Assembly (NCBI GenBank): GCA_002422045.1
Contig: DITG01000133.1
Coordinates: 3,946 to 12,798, forward strand
Direction of reading: 5' to 3'
Origin: Acholeplasmataceae bacterium UBA6190
GTDB taxonomy: Bacteria; Bacillota_I; Bacilli_A; Acholeplasmatales; Acholeplasmataceae
DNA: 8,853 bases
Positions 1-6,332 of this stretch are shown here, piece after piece. Position 1 is the first letter of the stretch; each line of letters begins with the position of its first letter. Both the position numbers and the translations under genes were made by a program. The notes under the pieces were generated by a model that searched no databases, was not told where the DNA came from, and saw only the letters and a list, made by a program, of their open reading frames with translations.

Positions 1-512
1 CCGGATTGATCAGAGACTTGATAACGCACCTGATAGAGTCCGACTCTTGACAAGATCACCTGACTGGACTGAACCGTGATGATGAGTTCGCTGTTTTTGT
101 TGTAGTTGTCCAGATAAACCAGTCCATCTTTCAAATCAGGCATCTTTGAACCTAGAGGCAATCTGAAATGCGGTGTGTTCCAGATGGTGGGGGGAATCCT
201 GTCTTCGACAACAAACAGGATGGATTTGGTCTGAGATACGTTATAGGTAGGAAAATGGACTTTATATTTGATCGTATAACTTCTGACCACGGCTGTATTC
301 ACTGTCGATATGAATGTCCATTCGACGCCATTGCGTTCATAATACATCAATGGATCATGGACAAAAGACCCATTGATCCAAAGGGAAGCTTCAGGTAACA
401 GACGATAGTCATCGACATTATCATGCAATGCCAGATACAACGTATCGTTTTTCCAACGGATTTCGGTCGTGACAGACATCATGATGGCGAGCATCGATAA
501 TAAAAAGGACAT
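1..512 (-). CDS. Exported protein with bacterial Ig-like (DUF5011-like) domain, partial (C-terminus beyond window)
   Basis: An open frame of 170 codons runs from ATG at 512 off the left edge, so only the N-terminal part is seen. The start is supported by AGAGGTGA at 517-524 and by an in-frame TAG just upstream. Residues 3-14 (FLLSMLAIMMSV) are hydrophobic and may be a short signal peptide or anchor, although no basic residue precedes them. Residues 20-103 are strand-rich and unrecognised, perhaps another Ig-like fold. Residues 104-171 read like the DUF5011/bacterial Ig family: DRIPPTI, then LPLGSKMPDLKDGLVYLDN, then VGLYQVRYQVSDQSG at the edge, matching the usual D..PP.I, plG, DN and G.Y.V.Y.v.D..GN pattern. 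Such domains usually occur in tandem in cell-surface proteins of Gram-positive bacteria and Mollicutes. It lies 48 bp after an ABC exporter pair with no terminator between, so it is probably the third gene of that operon. Its function is unknown. Confidence 0.72.
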   Translation of the reverse strand, partial: MSFLLSMLAIMMSVTTEIRWKNDTLYLALHDNVDDYRLLPEASLWINGSFVHDPLMYYERNGVEWTFISTVNTAVVRSYTIKYKVHFPTYNVSQTKSILFVVEDRIPPTIWNTPHFRLPLGSKMPDLKDGLVYLDNYNKNSELIITVQSSQVILSRVGLYQVRYQVSDQS

Positions 513-516
513 GATT

Positions 517-524
517 TCACCTCT
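517..524 (-). promoter_or_regulatory. Ribosome binding site for the Ig-like protein gene
   Basis: AGAGGTGA on the minus strand lies 4 bases upstream of the ATG at 512 and fixes that start. A small inverted repeat (CTATC, 4-nt loop, GATAG; 523-536) abuts it and could slightly occlude it. Confidence 0.6.
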
Positions 525-560
525 ATCCTATGATAGAATGCATCATATCCTTTTACTTGA

Positions 561-2387
561 TTATAATTTTTGTTCGAGTTCCAATCCTTTTTCTTTAAAG
601 AATTGATTGCGGTAAAGTTCGAAGTATGCACCACGCTGATGAAGCAGTTCTTCGTGAGAACCCATTTCGATGATTTTGCCCATATCGAGCATCACGATCA
701 AATCAGCATTCACAATTGTTGACAACCGGTGTGCCACAATGAAACTCGTCCGATCGGATAACAACTGGTCTGTCGCATGCTGAATGACTTCTTCGGATTC
801 GGAATCGATGGAGGAGGTTGCTTCATCCAGAATCAGAATTCTGGGGTCTGCCAAGACAGCACGTGCAAATGAAATGAGTTGTTTTTGTCCAACCGACAAC
901 ATGTTGCCCCCTTCGCCGACGAACGTTTCATACTTTTTCTCGAGTTCATCGACAAACCGGTTCACGCCCACCATTTCAGCTGCATAGATCACTTCTTCAT
1001 CGGTTGCATCCAATCTGCCATAACGGATATTTTCCATGATGGTGGTTGAAAACAAGTGTGGTGATTGAAGCACATAACCGAGGCGCTTATGCAACCAGTG
1101 AATGCTTCTTTCCCGGTAATCCTTCCCATCGATTAAGATCGACCCTGATTTGGGTTCATAGAATCTCGCAAGCAAATTGACGAGTGTCGTTTTCCCTGAT
1201 CCAGTATGACCAACTAAGGCGACCGAACTGCCTGCAGATACTTTCAAGTTAAAATTGTCTAATATAACTTCATTGTCATTGTAGAAGAAAGTGACATCCT
1301 TGAATTCGACATCGCCTTTTAAATCTTCCCAGTTTTCTTTCTTGTCAACAAAGAGTGTGCCATAGGTTTCTTCAACTTCTTTCGTATCAACAAGATTCGA
1401 TTGCGTTTCAATCAAACCCACGATACGTTCCGCTGAAGCCTGTGCATTTTGGAAATCGGAAATGATTCTGGAAATCGCCATGATCGGTTCGAAGAAATTG
1501 ACGGTGTAGTTGATGAACATCGCGAGCGTACCAACAGTGATGACGGTTTCAAGCACATAAAGTGATCCCTGATACATCGTAACTGTCACACCAAGATAGG
1601 CAAGCACCAAGATGACGGAAGAAAATACGGCTGATGTGATGACAGCCCTAATGCTGGCGCGTTTCAGTTTGTGTGCGGTATCCTTGAATTCATCGTAATT
1701 GGAGTCTTCAATGGACAAGCTTTTCGTGGTCTTCGCGCCTTGGAAACCTTCGTTGTATTGTGCTGTCAGTTGTGAGTTATGCTTTCTCGCATCACGATAT
1801 TGCTTGAGCATGATGTTCTTGAACACCCATGCGACTGCAAGCATGACAGGAACAATGATGGTGACAATGAGGGCAAGTGCTGGGAAAGTGGCATATAGGA
1901 CAATCATGATGACAATCATGGACAGTGTTGCCCAGACAAAATCGACGATGCCCCATGAAATGATCAGTGATAAGCGTCTTGCATCTGATGTCATGCGTGC
2001 CATGATCCAACCTTGAGGTGTTTGATCAAAATAGGAAAATGACAATCTTTGTAAATTCTTGAAGGCTTGTCTTCTCAGTTCATAACTGGTCTGAGCTTCG
2101 ATGATACCTGCTTGGTAGATGAAACCCCAGACTGAAAGGGCGAACCCTGCTGCGAGTCCTAGATTGGCAATAATATACTGTGGCCATGTTCGATAGTCGC
2201 CTGCAATGAAAAATGTGTCGATGGCATAACGGTTGAATAGAGGAATGATACCGTCTAAAATCGCGAGTATACCTGAAAAAACGATCAACAAAACGACACG
2301 TTTGGGTGACTGGAAAACGATTTTGATGATTTTCTTCCATGTCCCAAGCTGAACTTTATATCCTATATCCTGATGATCATCATGCAT
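561..2387 (-). CDS. ABC exporter half-transporter, canonical-site subunit of a heterodimer (BmrD/YheH-like)
   Basis: A fused membrane-plus-ATPase half-transporter of 608 aa that should pair with the upstream gene to export drugs, lipids or peptides. About six membrane segments lie near residues 31-52, 73-94, 146-167, 170-190, 249-272 and 280-300, followed by the ATP-binding domain. That domain has Walker A GHTGSGKTT (393-401), Q-loop Q441, signature LSVGQ (497-501, second Gly of LSGGQ position changed to Val), Walker B ILILDE (517-522) with catalytic Glu522, D-loop SSID and switch His553. In heterodimers such as TM287/288 and BmrCD, the subunit with the canonical Glu carries the altered signature, exactly as here. 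The start chosen is ATG at 2387, because AAGGTG lies 6 bases upstream; a GTG at 2396 would sit on the Shine-Dalgarno sequence itself. It overlaps the upstream gene by 8 bases, suggesting coupled translation. The stop is TAA. The substrate cannot be read from sequence. Confidence 0.93.
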   Translation of the reverse strand: MHDDHQDIGYKVQLGTWKKIIKIVFQSPKRVVLLIVFSGILAILDGIIPLFNRYAIDTFFIAGDYRTWPQYIIANLGLAAGFALSVWGFIYQAGIIEAQTSYELRRQAFKNLQRLSFSYFDQTPQGWIMARMTSDARRLSLIISWGIVDFVWATLSMIVIMIVLYATFPALALIVTIIVPVMLAVAWVFKNIMLKQYRDARKHNSQLTAQYNEGFQGAKTTKSLSIEDSNYDEFKDTAHKLKRASIRAVITSAVFSSVILVLAYLGVTVTMYQGSLYVLETVITVGTLAMFINYTVNFFEPIMAISRIISDFQNAQASAERIVGLIETQSNLVDTKEVEETYGTLFVDKKENWEDLKGDVEFKDVTFFYNDNEVILDNFNLKVSAGSSVALVGHTGSGKTTLVNLLARFYEPKSGSILIDGKDYRERSIHWLHKRLGYVLQSPHLFSTTIMENIRYGRLDATDEEVIYAAEMVGVNRFVDELEKKYETFVGEGGNMLSVGQKQLISFARAVLADPRILILDEATSSIDSESEEVIQHATDQLLSDRTSFIVAHRLSTIVNADLIVMLDMGKIIEMGSHEELLHQRGAYFELYRNQFFKEKGLELEQKL

Positions 2388-4221
2388 GGGATTCACCTTC
2401 TTTCAGCATGGCTTCAAACTCATGTTCGAGTTTACCCTGAATATCCCAAAGTTTCTTATACAAGCCTGGTTTCTTGGCAAGCTGTTCGTGAGTGCCGATG
2501 GCTTCGATATTGCCCTGGTCAAGGACAATGATCTGATCCGCTTCTTTGGCTGTCGTGATACGATGGGTGATGATGATGGTTGTATGTTGATAGTTCTTAT
2601 GCAATAAAGCTTCACGAATCATCAGATCCGTCTTGGTATCGACCGCTGATAAGGCATCATCAAAAATCAAGATGGGTTTATCGGCAACGAGTACTCTGGC
2701 GATGGCGACTCTTTGTTTCTGTCCACCAGACAGTGTCGTTCCTTTTTCACCCACGATGGTTTCATAACCTTGCTTGAAAGTCTTGATGTCTTTTTCAAGT
2801 GCCGCAGTCACTGCAGCACGATAAACACGGTCTTTATCCGCATTTTTGTGAGCGATTGCGATGTTTTCATAGACAGTTTTCGAGTACAGGAACGGATCTT
2901 GAAGTACAACACCGATTTGGTTTCTGATGTGTTTTTTCTCGATGTCTTTGAGCGGAATGCCGTCAATTAAGATATCACCATCCGCATAATCGTACATTCT
3001 GAGCAGTAAATTGATGATGGTTGACTTACCGCTTCCGGTTCTTCCGATGATTGCAACCGTTTGACCAGCCTTGATTTTGAAATTGACTTTCTTGAGGAGA
3101 TGTTCCTGGGTGTCGGAAAACTTGAATGAGACATCCTTGAATTCGATGTGGCCTTTGATTTCTGGAGTTAATGTTCCATTGTTTAAATATTCGCTTGGCT
3201 TATCGAGTATTTCATTGATTCGGTCAGAGGCAACGAGTGCTTTTCCGAAGTCATTGATGATTCTGCCCAATCCGCGAATTGGCCAGATGAGCATGCCAAC
3301 CAAGGCAAGCGATGCTGCAACACCTGCAGCGTCCATGGTGCCGAGTTGAACGAATCTGACCCCGACAGCGATGATGATCAGATACTGGCTGATGCCAATG
3401 AAATCCATGACTGCCCAATAGATAGCGATGATCTTATTCGCTTTTGTGAGTGCATTGCGATATTCTGAGTTTTTCTTTTCCATTTTTTCGATTTCAAAGG
3501 CTTCATTAGCAAATGCCCTGACCACTCTTGAACCGGATAAGTTTTCTTGTACGACCGTCATCATGTTGGATTCGGTCTTTTCAATGTTCATGAAAATCTT
3601 GTCAATCTTCACGAAATAGATGACTGATGAAGTCGCAATCACTGGCATGATGGCAAACGTGATCCACACCATGGTTGGATTGATTTGAATGAGTTGGTAA
3701 GCTCCAAAAACGAGTGTCGCGAGCAAATGCACAGCATCTAGCATACGGCCAGTCAAAAAGCCTGTCGTTGTTTCAACGTCAGATGTCACTCTTTGAATCA
3801 AATCACCACTATCTGATTTATTGTGAAACTCATAATTGAGATCTTGAATATGACCATACAAACGAATACGCATCTTTTCAGCCATGCGTTCTTGTAATGC
3901 ACCTCTGAGCCACATTTCAAAGAATCGTAGTGTGAAACGAAGGACTTGCAGAATCATCAAGGATACTGCAACACGGATGATGATGTTGATGACGATGTCG
4001 TCAATCTCAAAAAACGCAATCAGGAACTGCGGCAAATTGACACTGCCAATTGGCTCCATACCAAGCCCGATGCCCGGTTGAGATAAGAGTGTCTTGAGCA
4101 AAAATTGTGTGAACAGGGGAACATTCGAGTAAGTCCACTGGTGAAAGGCTGTCAAAAATGCAGCAACCATGAAGAGTAACAAGAAGCCCTTGGCCAAGCG
4201 ATATAATTTGATAAATCTCAT
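2380..4221 (-). CDS. ABC exporter half-transporter, degenerate-site subunit of a heterodimer (BmrC/YheI-like)
   Basis: A 613-aa half-transporter with membrane segments near residues 11-30, 76-99, 160-180, 183-204, 263-288 and 296-315 and a long outer loop (about 31-75) between the first two. The ATPase domain shows Walker A GRTGSGKST (393-401), Q-loop Q441, a perfect LSGGQ signature (497-501), Walker B ILIFDD (517-522), D-loop SAVD (525-528) and switch His553. Residue 522, normally the catalytic Glu, is Asp. That is the hallmark of the non-hydrolysing site in heterodimeric exporters such as TM287/288, LmrCD and BmrCD. With the next gene it should form one canonical site (its own LSGGQ plus the partner's Glu522) and one degenerate site (its Asp522 plus the partner's LSVGQ). 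The start is ATG at 4221 behind AAGGAGGG. It is first gene of its operon, under the promoter at 4250-4278. The gene order (degenerate subunit first) matches bmrC-bmrD in Bacillus. Multidrug export is likely but unproven. Confidence 0.94.
   Translation of the reverse strand: MRFIKLYRLAKGFLLLFMVAAFLTAFHQWTYSNVPLFTQFLLKTLLSQPGIGLGMEPIGSVNLPQFLIAFFEIDDIVINIIIRVAVSLMILQVLRFTLRFFEMWLRGALQERMAEKMRIRLYGHIQDLNYEFHNKSDSGDLIQRVTSDVETTTGFLTGRMLDAVHLLATLVFGAYQLIQINPTMVWITFAIMPVIATSSVIYFVKIDKIFMNIEKTESNMMTVVQENLSGSRVVRAFANEAFEIEKMEKKNSEYRNALTKANKIIAIYWAVMDFIGISQYLIIIAVGVRFVQLGTMDAAGVAASLALVGMLIWPIRGLGRIINDFGKALVASDRINEILDKPSEYLNNGTLTPEIKGHIEFKDVSFKFSDTQEHLLKKVNFKIKAGQTVAIIGRTGSGKSTIINLLLRMYDYADGDILIDGIPLKDIEKKHIRNQIGVVLQDPFLYSKTVYENIAIAHKNADKDRVYRAAVTAALEKDIKTFKQGYETIVGEKGTTLSGGQKQRVAIARVLVADKPILIFDDALSAVDTKTDLMIREALLHKNYQHTTIIITHRITTAKEADQIIVLDQGNIEAIGTHEQLAKKPGLYKKLWDIQGKLEHEFEAMLKEGESHA
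2394..2399 (-). promoter_or_regulatory. Ribosome binding site that decides the start of the second ABC gene
   Basis: AAGGTG on the minus strand lies 6 bases before the ATG at 2387 and within the last codons of the upstream ABC gene. It rules against the in-frame GTG at 2396, which overlaps it. Confidence 0.7.
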
Positions 4222-4230
4222 GTTGTGGTT

Positions 4231-4238
4231 CCCTCCTT
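4231..4238 (-). promoter_or_regulatory. Strong ribosome binding site of the ABC operon
   Basis: AAGGAGGG on the minus strand, 9 bases upstream of ATG 4221, is nearly a full complement of the 16S rRNA tail. It implies high translation once the operon is transcribed. Confidence 0.85.
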
Positions 4239-4266
4239 AGCCACTATTCAGTATAACTGAAGCCAC
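4239..4266. repeat. Direct repeat AGCCAC flanking the -10 box of the ABC promoter
   Basis: AGCCAC occurs at 4239-4244 and 4261-4266, 22 bases apart (about two helical turns), on either side of the -10. It may be part of a composite operator, or chance given only six bases per copy. Confidence 0.35.
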
Positions 4267-4275
4267 ATGAATAGT
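4243..4275. promoter_or_regulatory. Nested inverted repeats over the ABC promoter, candidate operator
   Basis: Two perfect dyads overlap here. The outer pair is ACTATTCA (4243-4250) and TGAATAGT (4268-4275), 17 bases apart. It covers most of the -35 on one side and reaches the probable start point on the other. The inner one, TTCAGT-ATA-ACTGAA (4247-4261), contains the -10. The two share the TTCA/TGAA part. Placement over both promoter hexamers is typical of a repressor site. The XRE regulator next door is the obvious candidate binder, by proximity only. Confidence 0.55.
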
Positions 4276-4278
4276 CAA
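4250..4278 (-). promoter_or_regulatory. Sigma-A type promoter of the ABC exporter operon
   Basis: The -35 is TTGACT (4273-4278), the spacer is exactly 17 bp, and the -10 is TATACT (4250-4255). Each hexamer matches consensus at 5 of 6 positions. It lies just downstream of the regulator's terminator, and the expected transcription start near 4243 leaves a short leader of about 20 bases before the coding region. Such a strong promoter, covered by inverted repeats, suggests control by repression. Confidence 0.8.
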
Positions 4279-4290
4279 TTTAATCCGGTG

Positions 4291-4300
4291 ATATGCATAT
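4291..4300. repeat. Perfect 10-bp palindrome ATATGCATAT upstream of the ABC promoter
   Basis: The self-complementary ATATGCATAT lies 12 bases upstream of the -35 hexamer, where an activator or upstream operator could bind. AT-rich palindromes of this length also arise by chance in intergenic DNA. Confidence 0.3.
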
Positions 4301-4317
4301 TTATGCCAATCAAATGT

Positions 4318-4348
4318 AAAAAAAGATCAGGCCTAGGTGCCTAATCTT
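4318..4348 (-). terminator. Rho-independent terminator of the XRE regulator gene
   Basis: On the minus strand a 10-bp stem (4339-4348 with 4323-4332, one G-U pair) with a 6-base loop is followed by a run of T ending at 4318. The 5' arm contains the regulator's TAG stop (4341-4343), so the terminator begins inside the last codons. It separates the regulator from the ABC operon. Confidence 0.85.
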
Positions 4349-5603
4349 CTGAAACTAACTTGAATTCCGCCATTTTAAGCGATCTCAGATGAAGCGTGAA
4401 TTTTCCAATCACTTGGGTTGCTTCTTTGTAATGCTGGTACTTAGAGAACAAATTAGTAGAATCAATCATGAGAAACTCACTGATGATATGATCATCTGGC
4501 AGTGTCCTGAAACCTAAGATTTCTCTTCTTAAATAGGCTAGAGTTTCCAATTTATCGGGATGATGTTTATAGTACAAATGTGTCCTGACTCTTTTTAATC
4601 CTTCAGTGAGTTCAAGTTGAGGTGGCATGTGTGCGATGCATGCCATCAACTGCTCTATTTCAGAAGTATGATCTAAAGCAAGCAGATAGAGAATCATCCA
4701 AGGCGCTGATTTTCCAGCATGGGGTGCTGCAATCTCCAAGACTTCACCATACTGTCCATTACCAAACTGTGTGAGCGCGATGATGTAGGCTTTTTCTTCA
4801 GGACTCAACGTTGACATGGCTTGAATCATTTCTGTCATCTGCACCGGATCTGCATAAAGTGCACAAAATGTATAGAACTCACTTTTGATTTCGCTCATCA
4901 GTTTGTAATAATGAAGATGCATGGCTTGTTGCATGAAAGGATTCATGTGATCAATGACATCGATGAAGCGGTGCATCCGCATCGATGCAATCAGTCTGAT
5001 TCTTTTGAGCAGCATCACCAGTTCGATCGAAAGTAGGGATTCCTCAGGTGCCATACTCACGACCTTCGATGCATCCTGATAGCGTTCAACCGATAAGAAA
5101 TACGCGCCGAGTACACTCAAAGTCAAAGCCAGTTCGTGATGGCTCATGTTCGGTATGAAGATCTTCAGTTGATCGAAACAGCGGTCTCTTTGTTCAACTT
5201 TCAAATAGAGATGATGAATGACGAATCCCAGCAAATAAGATTGATGATCTTCTCTGTTTTGATATCTGGATAAGATTTCAATGGGTGGTAGTTCACCATG
5301 AATCAGGCACTTGATCAGTGTTCTTAAGTGATTTTGATACATCTGATCATCGGTAGCTGGCTGTGGCTTCATTTGAAATCTTTCCATCAGTCTGTCGACA
5401 AACTGATCAGACAGTTCAATCATATTGTTTTCAATCTTGGACAAATATGAAATACTGCAAATCCCTTCAGCGCCTTCTTCGAGTGTCATGTTCATCGATT
5501 TTCGCTTCAGACGGATGGCAGATCCAATCGGTTTCATTTCATACAACTTTTGTTCTTTTCTTTTTCTAATCCATTTTTGAATCAAATGCATGTTGACATT
5601 CAT
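4341..5603 (-). CDS. XRE-family helix-turn-helix regulator with long helical, TPR-like sensor region
   Basis: A 420-aa cytoplasmic DNA-binding protein. A basic stretch (residues 9-24, with KWIRKRKEQK) precedes an XRE/Cro-type helix-turn-helix at about 27-78: GSAIRLKRKSMNMTLEE, then GICSISYLSKIENN, the usual recognition-helix pattern, then a helix ending near ERFQM. The remaining 340 residues are predominantly helical with regularly spaced short helices, resembling the tetratricopeptide-type C-terminal region of Rgg/PlcR-like (RNPP) regulators that bind peptides. No repeat unit is clear enough to count. The chosen start is ATG 5603, because AAGGGGAA lies 7 bases upstream; an alternative TTG at 5663 lies in the -35 box and would be untranscribed. 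It is monocistronic, with its own promoter and terminator, directly upstream of the ABC exporter operon on the same strand. It may control that operon and itself; this is inference. The stop is TAG. Confidence 0.8.
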   Translation of the reverse strand: MNVNMHLIQKWIRKRKEQKLYEMKPIGSAIRLKRKSMNMTLEEGAEGICSISYLSKIENNMIELSDQFVDRLMERFQMKPQPATDDQMYQNHLRTLIKCLIHGELPPIEILSRYQNREDHQSYLLGFVIHHLYLKVEQRDRCFDQLKIFIPNMSHHELALTLSVLGAYFLSVERYQDASKVVSMAPEESLLSIELVMLLKRIRLIASMRMHRFIDVIDHMNPFMQQAMHLHYYKLMSEIKSEFYTFCALYADPVQMTEMIQAMSTLSPEEKAYIIALTQFGNGQYGEVLEIAAPHAGKSAPWMILYLLALDHTSEIEQLMACIAHMPPQLELTEGLKRVRTHLYYKHHPDKLETLAYLRREILGFRTLPDDHIISEFLMIDSTNLFSKYQHYKEATQVIGKFTLHLRSLKMAEFKLVSED

Positions 5604-5610
5604 GTTTAAG

Positions 5611-5618
5611 TTCCCCTT
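5611..5618 (-). promoter_or_regulatory. Ribosome binding site that decides the start of the XRE regulator
   Basis: AAGGGGAA on the minus strand, 7 bases from ATG 5603. Together with the promoter at 5635-5663 it excludes the longer frame beginning with TTG at 5663. Confidence 0.75.
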
Positions 5619-5619
5619 G

Positions 5620-5635
5620 TCGTTGTCTATAACGA
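5620..5635. promoter_or_regulatory. Small inverted repeat at the regulator's transcription start, possible autoregulatory site
   Basis: Read on the minus strand: TCGTT, 6 bases, AACGA, placed at the expected start point just downstream of the -10. It contains GTTATA, which also occurs inside the inner dyad of the ABC promoter. The match is short, so this is only a candidate. Confidence 0.3.
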
Positions 5636-5663
5636 TTATAAGAAAGAACTGATGTGAAATCAA
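5635..5663 (-). promoter_or_regulatory. Sigma-A type promoter of the XRE regulator
   Basis: The -35 is TTGATT (5658-5663), the spacer is 17 bp and the -10 is a perfect TATAAT (5635-5640). Runs of T and A immediately upstream could act as an UP-like element, and they are shared with the T-tract of the preceding terminator. The expected leader is about 25 bases. Confidence 0.8.
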
Positions 5664-5673
5664 AAAAAATTTG

Positions 5674-5707
5674 AAAAAAAACGAAACTGTTCATAAGTTT
5701 CGTTTTT
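5674..5707 (-). terminator. Rho-independent terminator of the recG-plsX-rnc-dnaD-nth operon
   Basis: A perfect 12-bp stem (AAAAACGAAACT at 5696-5707 on the minus strand, pairing with 5677-5688) has a 7-base loop and is followed by eight T residues. The 5' arm encodes the last codons of nth and the loop holds its TGA stop. The stem has only three G-C pairs, so efficiency may be moderate, but the T-tract is long. Confidence 0.85.
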
Positions 5708-6332
5708 GATGCTTGATAGGATCGATACATAACTCAAAGAGCGGGCAATGTTCACATTTGGGTTGCTTGGCAAGACAATGGTATCTGCCAAAGAAAATCA
5801 GTTGGTGATGGAGTTTTGTCCATGTATGCTCTGGAAAATGATCCATCAGTTTTTGTTCAATGGTCAAGACATCATCTTTCGAATTGGCGAGCCCGAGTCT
5901 CACAGATACTCTTTGGACATGGGTATCGACTGCAAGTGCAGGAATCCCAAATGCATTGCTCAAGACGACATTGGCTGTTTTTCTACCAACACCGGAAAGT
6001 GCCTCAAGCGATGCTCGGTCAGAAGGCACAATGCCTTGATGACGTTCAACCAACTGTCTGGATAAGTCTTTCAAATGTTTTGCTTTGTTGTGGAACAACC
6101 CTAAGGTCTTGATGTGGGATTCGATCGCTTTGATTTCGGCGTTCATCATCTGCTCTGGTGTTGGAAATGCCTTGAATAATGCCGGAGTGACTCTGTTGAC
6201 GCTGATATCTGTCGTTTGAGCCGAAAGCACGACAGAGACGAGCAATTCAAAGTGATTGGTATGATGAAGTTCGACGTGAGCATCTGGAAACATGGTTTCC
6301 AAGACTAAACGTATTTGATTGGAATCACTCAT
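5691..6332 (-). CDS. nth: Endonuclease III, DNA glycosylase/AP lyase for oxidised pyrimidines
   Basis: A 213-aa base-excision-repair enzyme that removes oxidised pyrimidines and cuts the abasic strand. The helix-hairpin-helix is LSGVGRKTANVVLS (112-125) with catalytic Lys118. The catalytic Asp136 is in AVDTHVQRV. The C-terminal iron-sulfur cluster has four Cys at 186, 193, 196 and 202, spaced C-x6-C-x2-C-x5-C. All match the E. coli enzyme (Lys120, Asp138, Cys187/194/197/203) almost position for position, and the length is normal. The ATG overlaps the TGA of dnaD by four bases (ATGA). The Shine-Dalgarno is weak, so translation is probably coupled to dnaD. The dnaD-nth adjacency is the same as in Bacillus subtilis. 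It is the last gene of the operon and its final codons form part of the terminator. Confidence 0.97.
   Translation of the reverse strand: MSDSNQIRLVLETMFPDAHVELHHTNHFELLVSVVLSAQTTDISVNRVTPALFKAFPTPEQMMNAEIKAIESHIKTLGLFHNKAKHLKDLSRQLVERHQGIVPSDRASLEALSGVGRKTANVVLSNAFGIPALAVDTHVQRVSVRLGLANSKDDVLTIEQKLMDHFPEHTWTKLHHQLIFFGRYHCLAKQPKCEHCPLFELCIDPIKHQKRNL

Noticed and set aside
168..398. Plus-strand open frame of 76 codons near the left edge
   Set aside because: It is antisense to the longer minus-strand frame (1-512), which has a ribosome binding site and Ig-like sequence features.
560..565. TATAAT sequence at the stop codon of the second ABC gene as a promoter for the Ig-like gene
   Set aside because: No acceptable -35 hexamer lies 16 to 18 bases upstream, and the second candidate, TATGAT at 542-547, also lacks one.
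1699..2016. Plus-strand open frame of 105 codons
   Set aside because: It lies opposite the membrane part of the second ABC gene, has no ribosome binding site, and its composition is that of a reversed transporter.
4222..4323. Riboswitch or attenuator in front of the ABC operon
   Set aside because: The promoter position leaves a leader of only about 20 bases, too short for such an element. The only terminator hairpin belongs to the upstream gene.
5604..5663. Twenty-codon N-terminal extension of the XRE regulator from TTG 5663
   Set aside because: The segment coincides with the -35, spacer, -10 and leader of the gene's own promoter, and the ribosome binding site points to ATG 5603.
5620..5663. 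Shared TCAGTT sequence in the regulator and ABC promoters as a common operator
   Set aside because: The hexamer lies at different distances from the two -10 boxes and lacks symmetry in the regulator promoter.
5748..6112. Two overlapping plus-strand frames opposite nth
   Set aside because: Both are shadows of the conserved endonuclease III reading frame.
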